Assembly (NCBI GenBank): GCA_021186555.1
Contig: JAJKFL010000008.1
Coordinates: 14,377,936-14,441,935, forward strand
DNA from: Reticulitermes speratus
Lineage: Eukaryota > Arthropoda > Insecta > Blattodea > Rhinotermitidae
Length of the DNA stretch: 64,000 nucleotides
Direction: 5' to 3'
In this document: positions 20,501 through 33,300 of the stretch, one piece after another
Layout: the number at the start of each line of letters is the position of its first letter
Numbering within the stretch: the stretch's first letter is position 1
Position numbers and translations under genes: made by a program
The notes under the pieces: model-generated
Databases searched by the model: none
The model's input: the letters and a program-made list of their open reading frames with translations, nothing else
Told to the model about the DNA's origin: nothing

Positions 20501-23500
20501 GCCACCACAGTGGCTGCCTGAGCCCACGCCGACCGAGGCTACAGAGGACAGAGCAGCGCCCTCACCTGTCGTCCCCGAAACCACAGTGGCTGGATGAGCC
20601 TATGCCGAACGAGAGATCAGAGGTCAAAGCAGCGCCCTCAGCTGTCATGCCCGCCACCAAAGTGGCTGGCTGGGCCCATGCCGACCAAGCGAGCTGAGTT
20701 CAGAGCAGCGCCCTCACCTGTAGTGTCTGCACCCTCAGTGGCTGTCTGATTCCATGTCGTCCGAGCAATCAGAGGCCAAAGAAGCGCCCTCTCCTGTCGT
20801 GTCCACCTCCACAGTGGCTGGCAGAGCAAGTGCTGACCGAGGGAACAGAGGCCAGAGCAGCGCTCTCACCTGTCGTCCCCGCCACCACAGTGGCTGGCTA
20901 GGCTTACGCCGACCGAGAGAACAGAGGCCAGAGCAGCGCCCTCACCTGTCGTTACCGACACCACAGTGGCAGACTGAGCCTACGCCGACCGAGGGAACAG
21001 AGGCCAGAGCAGCGCCCTCAACTGTCGTGCCCGCAACCACAGTGGCTGTCTGATCCCATGTCGTCCGAGGGAAACAGAGGCCAGAGCAGCGCACTCACCT
21101 GTCTGGCCCTCCACACCAGTGGCTGGCTGAGCCAACGCCAACCGAGGGAACACAGGACAGAGCATCGCCCTAAACTGTCGTGCACGCCACCACACTTGCT
21201 GGCTGGGCCCACGCCGACTGAGGGAACAGAGGCCAGAGCAGCGCCCTCCCCTGTCTTGCCCGCCACCACAGTGGCTGGCAGATCCCACGCCGACCGAAGG
21301 AACAGAGACCAGAGCAGCGCCCTCACCTTTCGTCCCCGACACCACAGTGGCTGGCTGAGTCTACTCCGACCGAGGGAACAGAGGCGAGAGCAGCACCCTC
21401 AACTGTCGTGCCCGCCAGCACAGTGGCTGGCTGAGCACACGCCGACCGAGGGAACAGAGGCCAGAGCAACGCCCTCACCTGTCGTGCCCGCCACCTCAAT
21501 GGCTGGCTGAACCTACGCCGACTGAGAGAACATTGACCAGAGCAACGCCCTCACCTGTCGTGCCCGCCAGCACAGTGGCTGGCTGAGCCCACGCCGACCG
21601 AGCTGACAGAGGCCAGAGCAGCGCTCTCAACTTTCGTGCCCGCCAACACAGTGGCTGTCTGTGCCCACGCCGACCGAGGGAACAGAGGCCAGAGCAGCGC
21701 CCTCACCTGTCGTGCCCGCCACCACAGTGGCTGGCTGAGCCTACGCCGGCCGAGGGATCAGAGGCCAGCGCAGCGCCCTCAACTGTCGTGCCCGCCACCA
21801 CAGTGGCTGGCTGGGCCCACGCCGACCGAGGGATCAGAGACCAGAGCAGCGCCCTCAACTGTCGTGCCCGCCACCACAGTGGCTGGCTGAGCCCACGGCG
21901 ACCGAGGGAACAGAGGCCAGAGCAGCGCCCTCAACTGTCGTGCCCGCCACCGCAGTGGCTGGCTGAGCCCACGGCGACCGAGGGAACAGAGGCCAGAGCA
22001 GCGCCCTCAACTGTCGTGCCCGCCACCGCAGTGGCTGGCTGAGCCCACGCCGACCGAGGGGACAGAGGCCATAGCAGCGCCCTCACCTGTAGTCCCCAAC
22101 ACCACAGTGGCTGGCTGAGCCTATGACGACGGAGGGAACAGAGACCAGATCAGCGTCCTCACCTGTCGTGCCCGCCACCACAGTGGCTGGCTGAGCCCAC
22201 GCCGACCGAGGGGACAGAGGCCATAGCAGCGCCCTCAACTGTAGTCCCCAACACCACAGTGGCTGGCTGAGCCTACGACGACCGAGGGAACAGAGGCCAG
22301 AGCAGCGCCCTCACCTGTCGTGCCCGCCACCACAGTGGCTGGCTGAGCCTACGCCGGCCGAGGGATCAGAGGCCAGGGCAGCGCCCTCAACTGTCATGAC
22401 CGCCACCACAATGGCTGGCTGAGCCAACTCCGACCGAGGGAACAGAGGCGAGAGCAGCACCCTCAACTATCGTGCCCGCCACCACAGTGGCTGGCTGGGC
22501 CCACACCGACCGAGGGAACAGAGGCCAGAGCAGCGCCCTCACCTGTCGTCCCCGACACCATAGTGGCTGGCTGAACCTACGCCGACCGAGGGAACTGAGG
22601 CCAGAGAAGCGGCCTCAGCTGTCGTGCCCGCCACCACAGTGGCTGGCTGAGCCCACGCCGACCGAGGGAACAGAGGCCAGAGCAGCGCCCTCAGCTGTCG
22701 TGCCCGCCAACACAGTGGTTGTCTGAACCCACGTCGTCCGAGCAATAAGAGGCCACAGCAGCGCCCTCACCTGTCGTGTCCGCCACCACAGTGGCTGGCT
22801 GAGCACACGCCGACCGAGGGAACAGAGGCTAGAGCAACGCCCTCACCTGTCGTGCCCGCCACCTCACTGACTGGCTGAACCAACGACGACCGAGAGAACA
22901 GAGCAAGAGCAGCGCCCACACCAGTCGTGCCCGCCACCTCAGGGGATCGCTCATCCTACGCCGACCGAGAGAACAGAGGCCAGAGCAGCGCCCTCACCCG
23001 TCGTGCCTGCCACCTCAGTGGCTGGCTGAGCTTACGCCGACCGAGAGAACAGAGACCAGAGCAGCGCCCTCAACTGTCGTGCCCGCCACCACAGTTGCTG
23101 GATGAGCCTACGCCGACCGAGGGAACAGAGGCCAGAGCAGCGCCCTCACCTTTCGTGCCCGCCACCATAGTGGCTGGATGAGACTACGCCGACCGAGAGA
23201 ACAGAGGCCAGAGCAGCGCCCTCAACTGTCATGCCCGCCACCACAGTGGCTGGCTGAGCCCACGCCGACCGAGGGAACAGACGCCAGGGCAGCGCCCTCA
23301 GGTTTCGTGCCCGGCACCCCAGTGGCTGGCTAGGCCTAAGCCGACCGAGAGAACAGAGGCCAGAGGAGCGCCCTCACCTGTTGTGCACGCCACCACAGTG
23401 GCTGGCTGAGCCTACGCCGACCGAGGGAACAGATGCCAGAGTAGCGCCCTCACCTGTCGTCCCCGACACCACAGTGGCTGGCTGAGCCTACGCCGACCGA

Positions 23501-26230
23501 GGGCACAGAGTACAGAACAGCGCCCTCAACTGTCGTGCCCGCCACCAAAGTGGCTGTCTGTGCCCACGCCGACCGAGGGAACAGAGGCCAGAGTAGCGCC
23601 CTCACCTGTCGTGCCCGCCACCACAGTGGCTGGCTGAGCCTACGCCGACCGAGGGAACAGAGGCCAGCATAGCGCCCTCACCTGTCGTGCCTGCCACTAC
23701 AGTGGCATTCTGAGCCCACGACGACCGAGGGAACAGAGGCCAGATAAGCTCCCTCACCTATCGTGCCCGCCACCACAGTGCCAGGCTGAGTCCACGCCGA
23801 CCGAGATAACAGAGGCTAGAACAGCGCCCTCAACTTTCGTGCCCGACAACGCAGTGGCTGTCTGGGCCCACGCCGACCGAGAAATCAGAGGCCAAAGCAG
23901 AGTCCTCTCCTGTCGTGTTCGTCACCACTGTGGCTGGCTGAGCACACGCCGACCGAGCGAACAGAGGCCAGAGAAGCGCCCTCACCTATCGTGCCCACCA
24001 CCAAAGTGCTGGTTTGAGCCCACAAAGACCGAGCGAACAGAGGCCAGGGCAGCGCCCTCAACTTTCGTGACCGCCACCACAGTGGCTGTATGAGCCCTCG
24101 CCGACCAAACGAACAGAGGCCAGACCAGCGCCCTCAACTTTCGTGCCCGCCACCACAGTGGCTGGCTGTGACCACGCTAATCAAGCGAACAGAGGCCAGA
24201 GCATCGCCCTCACCTGTCGTGCCCACTACCACAGTGGCTGGCTGAGGACATGACGACCAAGCGAAAAGAGGCCACAGGCGCGCCGACACCTGTCCTGCCT
24301 GCCACCACAGTGGCTGGTTGAGCACACGCCGAACGAGGGAACAGAGACCAGAGCATCGCCCTCAACTGTGGTGCCCGCCACCACAGTGGCTGGCTGAGCC
24401 CACGCCGACCGAGGGAACAGAGGCCAGGGCAGCGCCCTCAGCTGTCGTGCCCGCCACCACAGTGGCTGGCTGGGCCTACGCCGACCGAGAGATCAGAGAC
24501 CAGAGCAGCGCCCTCACCTGTCGTGCCCGCCACCACAACAGTGGCTGGCTTGGCCCACGCTGACCAAGCGAACTGAGTCCAGAGCAGAGCCCTCAACTGT
24601 CGTGTCTGCCACCACAGTGGCTGACTGAGCCCACGCTGACCGAGGGAATAGAGGCCATAGCAGCGCCCTCACCTGTCGTGCCCGCCATCACAGTGGCTGG
24701 CTGAACCCACGCCGACCGAGGGAACAGAGGCCAGAGCAGCGCCCTCAACTGTCGTGCCCGCCACCACAGTGGCTGTCTGATCCCACGTCGTCCGAGCAAT
24801 CAATGGCCAGAGCAGCTCCACCACCTGTCGTGCCCGCCACCACAGTGGCTGCCTGAGCCCACGCCGACCGAGGGAACAGAGGCCAGAGCAGCGCCCTCAC
24901 CTGTTGTCCCCGACAACACAGTGACTGGCTGAATCTACGCCGACAGAGAGAAAAGAGGCCAGAGCAGAGGCCTAAACTGTGGTGCCCGCCACTACAGTGG
25001 CTGCCTGAGCCTACGCCAACCGAGGAAACAGAGGCAAGATCAGCGCCCTCAACTGTCGTACCCGACACCACAGTGGCTGGCTGGGCCCACGCCGACCGAT
25101 TGAACAGAGACCAGAGCAGCGCCCTCACCTGTCGTGCCCGCCACCACAACAGTGGCTGGCTTGGCCCACACTGACCAAGCGAACTGAGTCCAGAGCAGAG
25201 CCCTCAACTGTCGTGTCTGCCACCACAGTGGCTGGCTGAGCCCACGCTGACCGAGGGAACAGAGGCCATAGCAGCGCCCTCACCTGTCGTGCCCGCCATC
25301 ACAGTGGCTGGCTGAGCCGAAGCCGACCGAGGGAACAGAGGCCAGAGCAGCGCCCTCACCTGTTGTCCCCGACAACACAGTGGCTGGCTGAATCTACGCC
25401 GACAGAGAGAAAAGAGGCCAGAGCAGAGGCCTCAACTGTGGTGCCCGCCAACCACAGTGGCTGCTGAGGCCTACGCCGACCGAAGAGATCAGAGGCCAGT
25501 GCAGAGCCCTCACCTGTCGTGCCCGCCACCACAGTGCTGGCTGAGCCCACGCCGACAGAGGGAACAGAGGCCAGAGCAGCGCCTACACGTCGTACACGCC
25601 ACCACAGTGGGTGGCTGAGCCACTCTGTACAACGAACAGAGGGCCAAGCAGTGCCCTCAACTTCGTGCCCGCCACCACAGTGGCTCTCTCAGCCTGATCG
25701 AACGATCGATATAAAGCAGCGTAGCGCCTTCACTGTCGTTTCGGCCAAAATAGTGGCTGGTGAGCATACGCGGACTGATCAAACAGGCCAGCAACAGCGC
25801 CCCACAACTATCGTGTCCTCACAAGTGCCTGGCTGAAACCCAAGCCTACCAAGCGATCAGAGGCCATAGGAGAGCCTCACCACTATGTACCCTCCACCAC
25901 AGTGGCTGGCTGAGCCCAAGCCAAAAAGCGATTAGAGGCCAGAGGAGGGCTCTCACCTGTCGTGCCCGCCACCAGAGTGGTTGGCTAAGCCCACGCCGAT
26001 CGTGGGAACAGAGACCAGAACAGCGCCCTCACCTGTCGTCCCCGACACTACAGTGGCTGGCTGAGCCTACTCCGACCGAAGGGAACAGAGGCCAGAGTAG
26101 CGCCCTCAACTCTCGTGCCCGCCAACGCAGTGGCTGGCTGGGCCCACGCCGTCCGAGGGAACATAGGCCAGAGCAGAGCCCTCACCTGTCGTGCCCGCCA
26201 CCACAGTGGCTGGCTGAGCCCACTCCGACC
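17573..26230 (+). repeat. 76-bp spacer array, forward, homogeneous section
   Basis: About 114 head-to-tail units, mostly of the GACCGAGGGAACAGAGG type and closer to one another than the units at 11-17 kb. A few units carry longer shared variants (TCCCACGTCGTCCGAGCAAT; CCACTGAGGTGGCAG-type) that mark higher-order repeats. There are no 51-bp repeats, promoter or rRNA in this section. The last 700 bp (from about 25.5 kb) are ragged, with many small indels, before the Helentron-like insertion. Confidence 0.9.
22407..25450 (+). repeat. Higher-order duplication, copy A
   Basis: This ~3.0-kb run of 76-bp variants recurs in the same orientation at 29299-32334, offset about 6.89 kb. Part of it (22407-24225) recurs in reverse complement at 40085-41895. 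Shared private variants include GGGGATCGCTCATCCTACG and CACAAAGACCGAGCG. Confidence 0.8.
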
Positions 26231-27362
26231 AAGGAGAAACGGGGTGTGGCTGTGTCGGGGACACGGCCGTGTGTTTTACGTGAATACGTGTAAGTTAACG
26301 GTTAATATTTTGTTTCAGCGTATTATATGTATGTCATAATCATTGCTTAACAGTAAGAAGTCATACGTATCTGCATGTTTTATTGATGATGGCAACATGT
26401 TCCTTTCGTCGGGTTCAGGAAAGAATTGAAGTAAACAAATAATTAGTGTTTTATAATTTTATTAATGATAGGTCTGTGATACGAAAAGTACGATACAAGT
26501 GGCATGCAGGATACATCGAGATTACTAAGCAGCGTTAAGTGTTTTCCCTTTGGTGGCTTCAAGGAGCGCAGAAACCATAGACGGTCACACACGTTACACT
26601 TATGTCCGAATGGATTGTTGACAAACGTTGTAGTGAAACGTGCACTAGATGCTGCCGAATGTGTCGTCATAATCGGCGATCGCACACAACCGATGTCTAT
26701 ACAGCCCGGCGTTGATACACAAGCCATTACATCATCGACTTGCATAGGCCCGGCCGCCCCAGCGTCAGATGTACCTGCGCAGTCGTTGATCGGCTCGGGC
26801 GCCCTCATTGTTTTACGTTCCAGGCACCGCCTCACTCTATGATATGGTGTTTTATGGGTATCACTGGATAGCTGTTGAGAAGCCTTTTCCAACCGTATAC
26901 GATTCGTATATTTCGAATTGGCCTTTTGACGAGTATAGGCTGACATTGTATTCATTTTTTTTAATTTTTAACTTTAACAACATATATATTCACCATAAGT
27001 ATTCCACACTCATGTCTTGTGTACGCAATAAATACATATTGAGGAGAGCTGTAAATTGAAATTGAAACGAGCGTCGTAGCTTCTCCGAGTCAAAATGTAT
27101 ACTAAACCGAAAGTATGTGACGCGACGAAACGGCCTGAAAATGGCGGCGCCTCCCCCTCCGCCGCGCGCGAGGCGCCACAGTACCCACTCAACGTTATGA
27201 ATTCTGTGATCATTTAACTATCGAGTGGTGTAATTACATTTTGGATGTAGATGATAGATATGTAGCTGCAATCCCAAACTGTATCCCCCAATTTTGTTAT
27301 CATCAGTTTTCTGAATTGGCTCCCAATACGGAAGCAAATTTAAAGACGTATTCACGTCAAAA
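26231..27362 (-). mobile_element. Helentron/Helitron-like element inserted in the spacer array
   Basis: A 1.13-kb AT-rich block interrupting the 76-bp array. TTTTGACGTGAATACGT at the right end (minus strand, about 27346-27362) is matched by an inverted copy, TTTTACGTGAATACGT, at 26274-26289. Left of that copy is a 9-bp-stem, 3-nt-loop hairpin (26248-26268; arms GGCTGTGTC and GACACGGCC), then the element end. A terminal repeat at one end and an inverted repeat plus subterminal hairpin at the other is the arrangement described for Helentrons. The internal open frame (26443-26955, minus) carries a Helitron-type Cys motif. No Rep or helicase domain is present, so this copy is non-autonomous. The array loses about 6 bp at the insertion. 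Confidence 0.55.
26443..26955 (-). pseudogene. Helitron-type N-terminal protein fragment
   Basis: A 170-aa frame on the minus strand, inside the inserted element. The N-terminal part is basic (YTRQKANSKYTNRIRLEKA). The middle contains NNPFGHKCNVCDRLWFLRSL (about residues 112-131). FGxxCxVCDRLWF is a motif I associate with the region upstream of the Helitron-like domain in insect Helitron helicases. After the motif the similarity stops. The frame ends in low-complexity sequence, without the Rep nuclease or PIF1 helicase, so it is a truncated remnant. A chance open frame is unlikely given the motif. Confidence 0.55.
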
Positions 27363-30300
27363 AGGCCAGAAAAGCGCCCTCACCTGTCGTGCCCGCCACC
27401 ACAGTGGCTGGCTGAGCCCACGCCGACCGAGGGAACAGAGGCCAGAACAGCGCCTTCCCCTATCTTGCCCGCCACCACAGTGGCTGGCTGAGCCAACTTC
27501 GACCGAGGGAACTGAGACTAGAGCAGCGCACTCACCTGTCGTCCCCAACACCACAGTGGCTGGCTGAGCCTACGCCGACCGAGGGAACAGAGACGAGAGC
27601 AGCGCCCTCAACTGTCGTGCCCGCCACCACAGTGGCTGGCAGGGCCCACGCCGACCGAGGGATCAGAGGCCAGAGCAGCGCCCTCACCTGTCGTCACCGA
27701 CACAACAGTGGCTGGCTGAGCCTACGCCGACCGAGGGAACAGAGGCCAGAGCAGCGCCCTCAACTGTCGTGTCTGCCACCACAGTGGCTGACTGAGCCCA
27801 CGCTGACCGAGGGAATAGAGGCCATAGCAGCGCCCTCACCTGTCGTGCCCGCCATCACAGTGGCTGGCTGAACCAACGCCGACCGAGGGAACAGAGGCCA
27901 GAGCAGCGCCCTCAGCTGTCGTGCCCGCCACCACAGTGGCTGTCTGATCCCACGTCGTCCGAGCAATCAATGGCCAGAGCAGCTCCACCACTGTCGTGCC
28001 CGCCACCACAGTGGGTGCCTGAGCCCACGCCGACCGAGGGAACAGAGGCCAGAGCAGCGCCCTCACCTGTTGTCCCCGACAACACAGTGGCTGGCTGAAT
28101 CTTCGCCGACAGAGAGAAAAGAGGCCAGAGCAGAGGCCTCAACTGTGGTGCCCGCCACCACAGTGGCTGTCTGATCCCACGTCGTCCGAGCAATCAATGG
28201 CCAGAGCAGCTCCACCACCTGTCGTGCCCGCCACCACAGTGGCTGGCTGAGCCCACGCTGACCGAGGGAACAGAGGCCATAGCAGCGCACTCACCTGTCG
28301 TGCCCGCCATCACAGTGGCTGGCTGAACCAACGCCGACCGAGGAAACAAAGGCAAGATCAGCGCCCTCAACTGTCGTACCCGACACCACAGTGGCTGGCT
28401 GGGCCCACGCCGACCGATGGAACAGAGGACAGAGCAGCGCCCTCACCTCTCGTGCCTGCCACCACAGTGGCTGTCTGAGCCCAAGCCGACCGAGGGAACA
28501 GAGGCCAGATCAGCGCCCTCACCTGTTGTCCCCGACACCACAGTGGCTGGCTGAGCCTACGCCGACCGATGGATAATAGGCCTGAGCAGCGCCCTCAACA
28601 GTCGTGCCCGCCACCACAGTGGCTTGATGGGCCCACGCCGACCGAAGGACCAGAGGTCAGAGCAGCGACGTCACCTGTCGTCACCGACACAACAGTGGCT
28701 GGCTGAGCCTACGCCGACCGAGGGAACAGAGGCCAGAGCAGCGCCCTCAATTGTCGTGCCCGCCACCACAGTGGCTGTTTGGGCCCACGCCAACAGAGGG
28801 AATAGAGGCCAGAGCAGCGCCCTCACGTGTCGTGACCGCCAAAACAGTGGCTGGCTGAGCCTACGCCAACCGAGGGTACAGAAGCCAGATAAGCTCCCTC
28901 ACCTCTCGTGCCCGCTTCCACAGTTGCTCGATGGGCCCACGCCGACCGAGGGAACAGAGACCAGAGCAGCGCCCTCAACTGTCGTGCCCGCAACCACAGT
29001 GGCTGTCTGATCCCATGTCGTCCGAGGGAAACAGAGGCCAGAGCAGCGCACTCACCTGTCTGGCCCGCCAAACAGTGGCTGGCTGAGCCTACGCCAACCG
29101 AGGGAACACAGGCCAGAGCAGCGCCCTCAACGGTCGTGCACGCCACCACAGTGGCTGGCTGGGCCTACGCCGACCGAGGGAACAGAGGCCAGAGCAGCGA
29201 CCTCCCCTGTCTTGCCCGCCACCAGAGTGGCTGGCTGAGCCCACGCCGACCGAAGGAACAGAGACCAGAGCAGCCCCCTCACCTGTCGTCCCCGACACCA
29301 CAATGGCTGGCTGAGCCAACTCCGACCGAGGGAACAGAGGCGAGAGCAGCACCCTCAACTATCGTGCCCGCCACCACAGTGGCTGGCTGGGCCCACACCG
29401 ACCGAGGGAACAGAGGCCAGAGCAGCGCCCTCACCTGTCGTCCCCGACACCATAGTGGCTGGCTGAACCTACGCCGACCGAGGGAACTGAGGCCAGAGAA
29501 GCGGCCTCAGCTGTCGTGCCCGCCACCACAGTGGCTGGCTGAACCCACGCCGACCGAGGGAACAGAGGCCAGAGCAGCGCCCTCAGCTGTCGTGCCCGCC
29601 AACACAGTGGTTGTCTGAACCCACGTCGTCCGAGCAATAAGAGGCCACAGCAGCGCCCTCACCTGTCGTGTCCGCCACCACAGTGGCTGGCTGAGCACAC
29701 GCCGACCGAGGGAACAGAGGCTAGAGCAACGCCCTCACCTGTCGTGCCCGCCACCTCACTGACTGGCTGAACCAACGACGACCGAGAGAACAGAGCAAGA
29801 GCAGCGCCCACACCAGTCGTGCCCGCCACCTCAGGGGATCGCTCATCCTACGCCGACCGAGAGAACAGAGGCCAGAGCAGCGCCCTCACCCGTCGTGCCT
29901 GCCACCTCAGTGGCTGGCTGAGCTTACGCCGACCGAGAGAACAGAGACCAGAGCAGCGCCCTCAACTGTCGTGCCCGCCACCACAGTTGCTGGATGAGCC
30001 TACGCCGACCGAGGGAACAGAGGCCAGAGCAGCGCCCTCACCTTTCGTGCCCGCCACCATAGTGGCTGGATGAGACTACGCCGACCGAGAGAACAGAGGC
30101 CAGAGCAGCGCCCTCAACTGTCATGCCCGCCACCACAGTGGCTGGCTGAGCCCACGCCGACCGAGGGAACAGAGGCCAGGGCAGCGCCCTCAGGTTTCGT
30201 GCCCGGCACCCCAGTGGCTGGCTAGGCCTAAGCCGACCGAGAGAACAGAGGCCAGAGGAGCGCCCTCACCTGTTGTGCACGCCACCACAGTGGCTGGCTG

Positions 30301-33300
30301 AGCCTACGCCGACCGAGGGAACAGATGCCAGAGTAGCGCCCTCACCTGTCGTCCCCGACACCACAGTGGCTGGCTGAGCCTACGCCGACCGAGGGCACAG
30401 AGTACAGAACAGCGCCCTCAACTGTCGTGCCCGCCACCAAAGTGGCTGTCTGTGCCCACGGCCGAGCCGATAGTACCGACGTGGAACAGATGGCACAAGA
30501 CAGATAGCGCCCTCACCTGTCGTGCCCGCCACCACAGTGGCTGCTGAGCCTACGCCGACCGAGGGAACAGAGGCCAGCATAGCCCCTCACCTGTCGTGCC
30601 TGCCACTACAGTGGCAGTCTGAGTCCACGACGACCGAGGAACAGAGGCCAGATAAGCTCCCTCACCTATCGTGCCCGCACACCAGTGCCAGGCTGAGTCC
30701 ACGCCGACCGAGATAACAGAGGCAGAACAGCGCCCTCAACTTTGTGCCGACAACGCAGTGGCTGTCTGGGCCACGCCGACCGAGGAAATCAGAGGCCAAA
30801 GCAGAGTCCTCACCTGTCGTGCTCTCACCACTGTGGTTGTGAGCACACCGACCGAGCGAACAGAGGCCAGAGGAAGCGCCCTCACCCATTCGTGCCACCA
30901 CCAAAGTGCTGGTTTGAGCCCTCAGACCGAGCGAACAGAGGCCAGGCAGCGCCCTCAACTTTCGTGACCGCCACCACAGTGGCTGGTATGACCTCGCGAA
31001 CAAACGAACAGAGGCCAGACCAGCGCCCTCACTTTCGTGCCCCCACCACAGTGGCTGGCTGTGACCACGTAATCAAGCGAACAGAGGCCAGGCTCGCCCA
31101 TCACCTGTCGTGCCCACTACCACAGTGGCTGGTGAGACATGACGACCAAGCGAAAAGAGGACACAGGGCCCCCGACACCTGTCGTGCCTGCCACCACAGT
31201 GGCTGGTGAGCACACGCCGAACGAGGGAACAGAGGACCAGGGCATCGCCCTCAGCTGTGGTGCCCGCCACCACAGTGGCTGGCTGAGCCTACGCCGACCG
31301 AGGGACAGAGGCCAGGGCAGCGCCCTCAGCTGTCGTGCCCGCCACCCACAGTGGCTGGCTGGGCTACGCGACCGAGAGATCTGAGACCAGAGCAGCGCCC
31401 TCACTGTCGTGCCGCCACCACACAGTGGCTGGACTTGGCCCACGCTGACCAAGCGAACTGAGTCCAGAGCAGAGCCCTCAACTGTCGTGTCCTGCCACAG
31501 TGGCTGACTGAGACCCACGCTGACCGAGGGAATAGAGGCCATAGCAGCGCCCTCACCTGTCGTGCCCGCCATCACAGTGGCTGGCTGAACCCACGCCGAC
31601 CGAGGGAACAGAGGCCAGAGCAGCGCCCTCAACTGTCGTGCCCGCCACCACAGTGGCTGTCTGATCCCACGTCGTCCGAGCAATCAATGGCCAGAGCAGC
31701 TCCACCACCTGTCGTGCCCGCCACCACAGTGGCTGCCTGAGCCCACGCCGACCGAGGGAACAGAGGCCAGAGCAGCGCCCTCACCTGTTGTCCCCGACAA
31801 CACAGTGACTGGCTGAATCTACGCCGACAGAGAGAAAAGAGGCCAGAGCAGAGGCCTAAACTGTGGTGCCCGCCACTACAGTGGCTGCCTGAGCCTACGC
31901 CAACCGAGGAAACAGAGGCAAGATCAGCGCCCTCAACTGTCGTACCCGACACCACAGTGGCTGGCTGGGCCCACGCCGACCGATTGAACAGAGACCAGAG
32001 CAGCGCCCTCACCTGTCGTGCCCGCCACCACAACAGTGGCTGGCTTGGCCCACACTGACCAAGCGAACTGAGTCCAGAGCAGAGCCCTCAACTGTCGTGT
32101 CTGCCACCACAGTGGCTGGCTGAGCCCACGCTGACCGAGGGAACAGAGGCCATAGCAGCGCCCTCACCTGTCGTGCCCGCCATCACAGTGGCTGGCTGAG
32201 CCGAAGCCGACCGAGGGAACAGAGGCCAGAGCAGCGCCCTCACCTGTTGTCCCCGACAACACAGTGGCTGGCTGAATCTACGCCGACAGAGAGAAAAGAG
32301 GCCAGAGCAGAGGCCTCAACTATGGTGCCCGCCACTACAGTGGCTGGCTGAGCTTACGCCAACCGAGGAAACAGAGGCAAGATCAGCGCCCTCAACTGTC
32401 GTACCCGACACCACAGTGGCTGGCTGGGCCCACGCCGACCGATGGAACAGAGGCCAGAGCAGCGCCCTCACCTCTAGTGCCTGCCACCACATTGGCTGTC
32501 TGAGCCCAAGCCGACCGAGGGAACAGAGGCCAGATCAGCGCCCTCACCTGTTTTCCCCGACACCACAGTGGCTGGCTGAGCCTACGCCGACCTATGGATC
32601 ATAGGCCAGAGCAGCGCCCTCAACAGTCGTGCCCGCCACCACAGTGGCTGGATGGGCCCACGCCGACCGAAGGACCAGAGGTAAGAGCAGCGACGTCACC
32701 TGTCGTCCCCGACATCACAGTGGCTGGCTGAGCCTACGCCGACCGAAGGAACAGAGGCCAGAGCAATTCCCTCAACTGTCGTGCCCGCCACCACAGTGGC
32801 TGTCTGGGCCCACGCCGACAGAGGGAACAGAGGAAAGAGCAGCGCCCTAACCTGTCGTGCCAGCCACCACAGTGGGTGTCTGAGCCTACGCCAACCGAGG
32901 GAACAGAGGTCAGAGCAGCGCCCTCAAATATCGTGCCCGCCACCACAGTGGCTGGCTGAGCCCACGCCGACCGAGGGAACAGAGGCCAGGGAACCCCCCC
33001 TATTTCTCGTGACCGCCACCACAGTGGCTGGCTGGGCCTACGCCGACCGAGAGAACAGAGGCTAGAGCAGCGCCCTCACCTGTTGTGCCCGCCACCACAG
33101 TGGCTGGCTGAGCCTACGCCAACTGAGGGAACAGATGCCAGAGCAGCGCTCTCAACTGTCGAGCCCGCCACCACAGTCGTTGGCTGGGCCCACGCCGACC
33201 GAGGGAACAGAGGCCAGAGCAGCGCCTTCCCCTATCTTGCCCGCCACCACAGTGGCTGGCTGAGCGAACTTCGACCGAGGGAACTGAGACTAGAGCAGCG

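Noticed and set aside
11106..26230. CRISPR-like array
   Set aside because: Units are contiguous 76-bp tandem copies with no alternation of conserved repeat and unique spacer. The context is an animal rDNA spacer.
27060..27180. CpG-rich stretch with GGCGGCGCC and GCCGCGCGCG as a gene promoter
   Set aside because: It lies inside the Helentron-like insertion, near its 5' end, with no host exon beside it. It is more likely part of the element.
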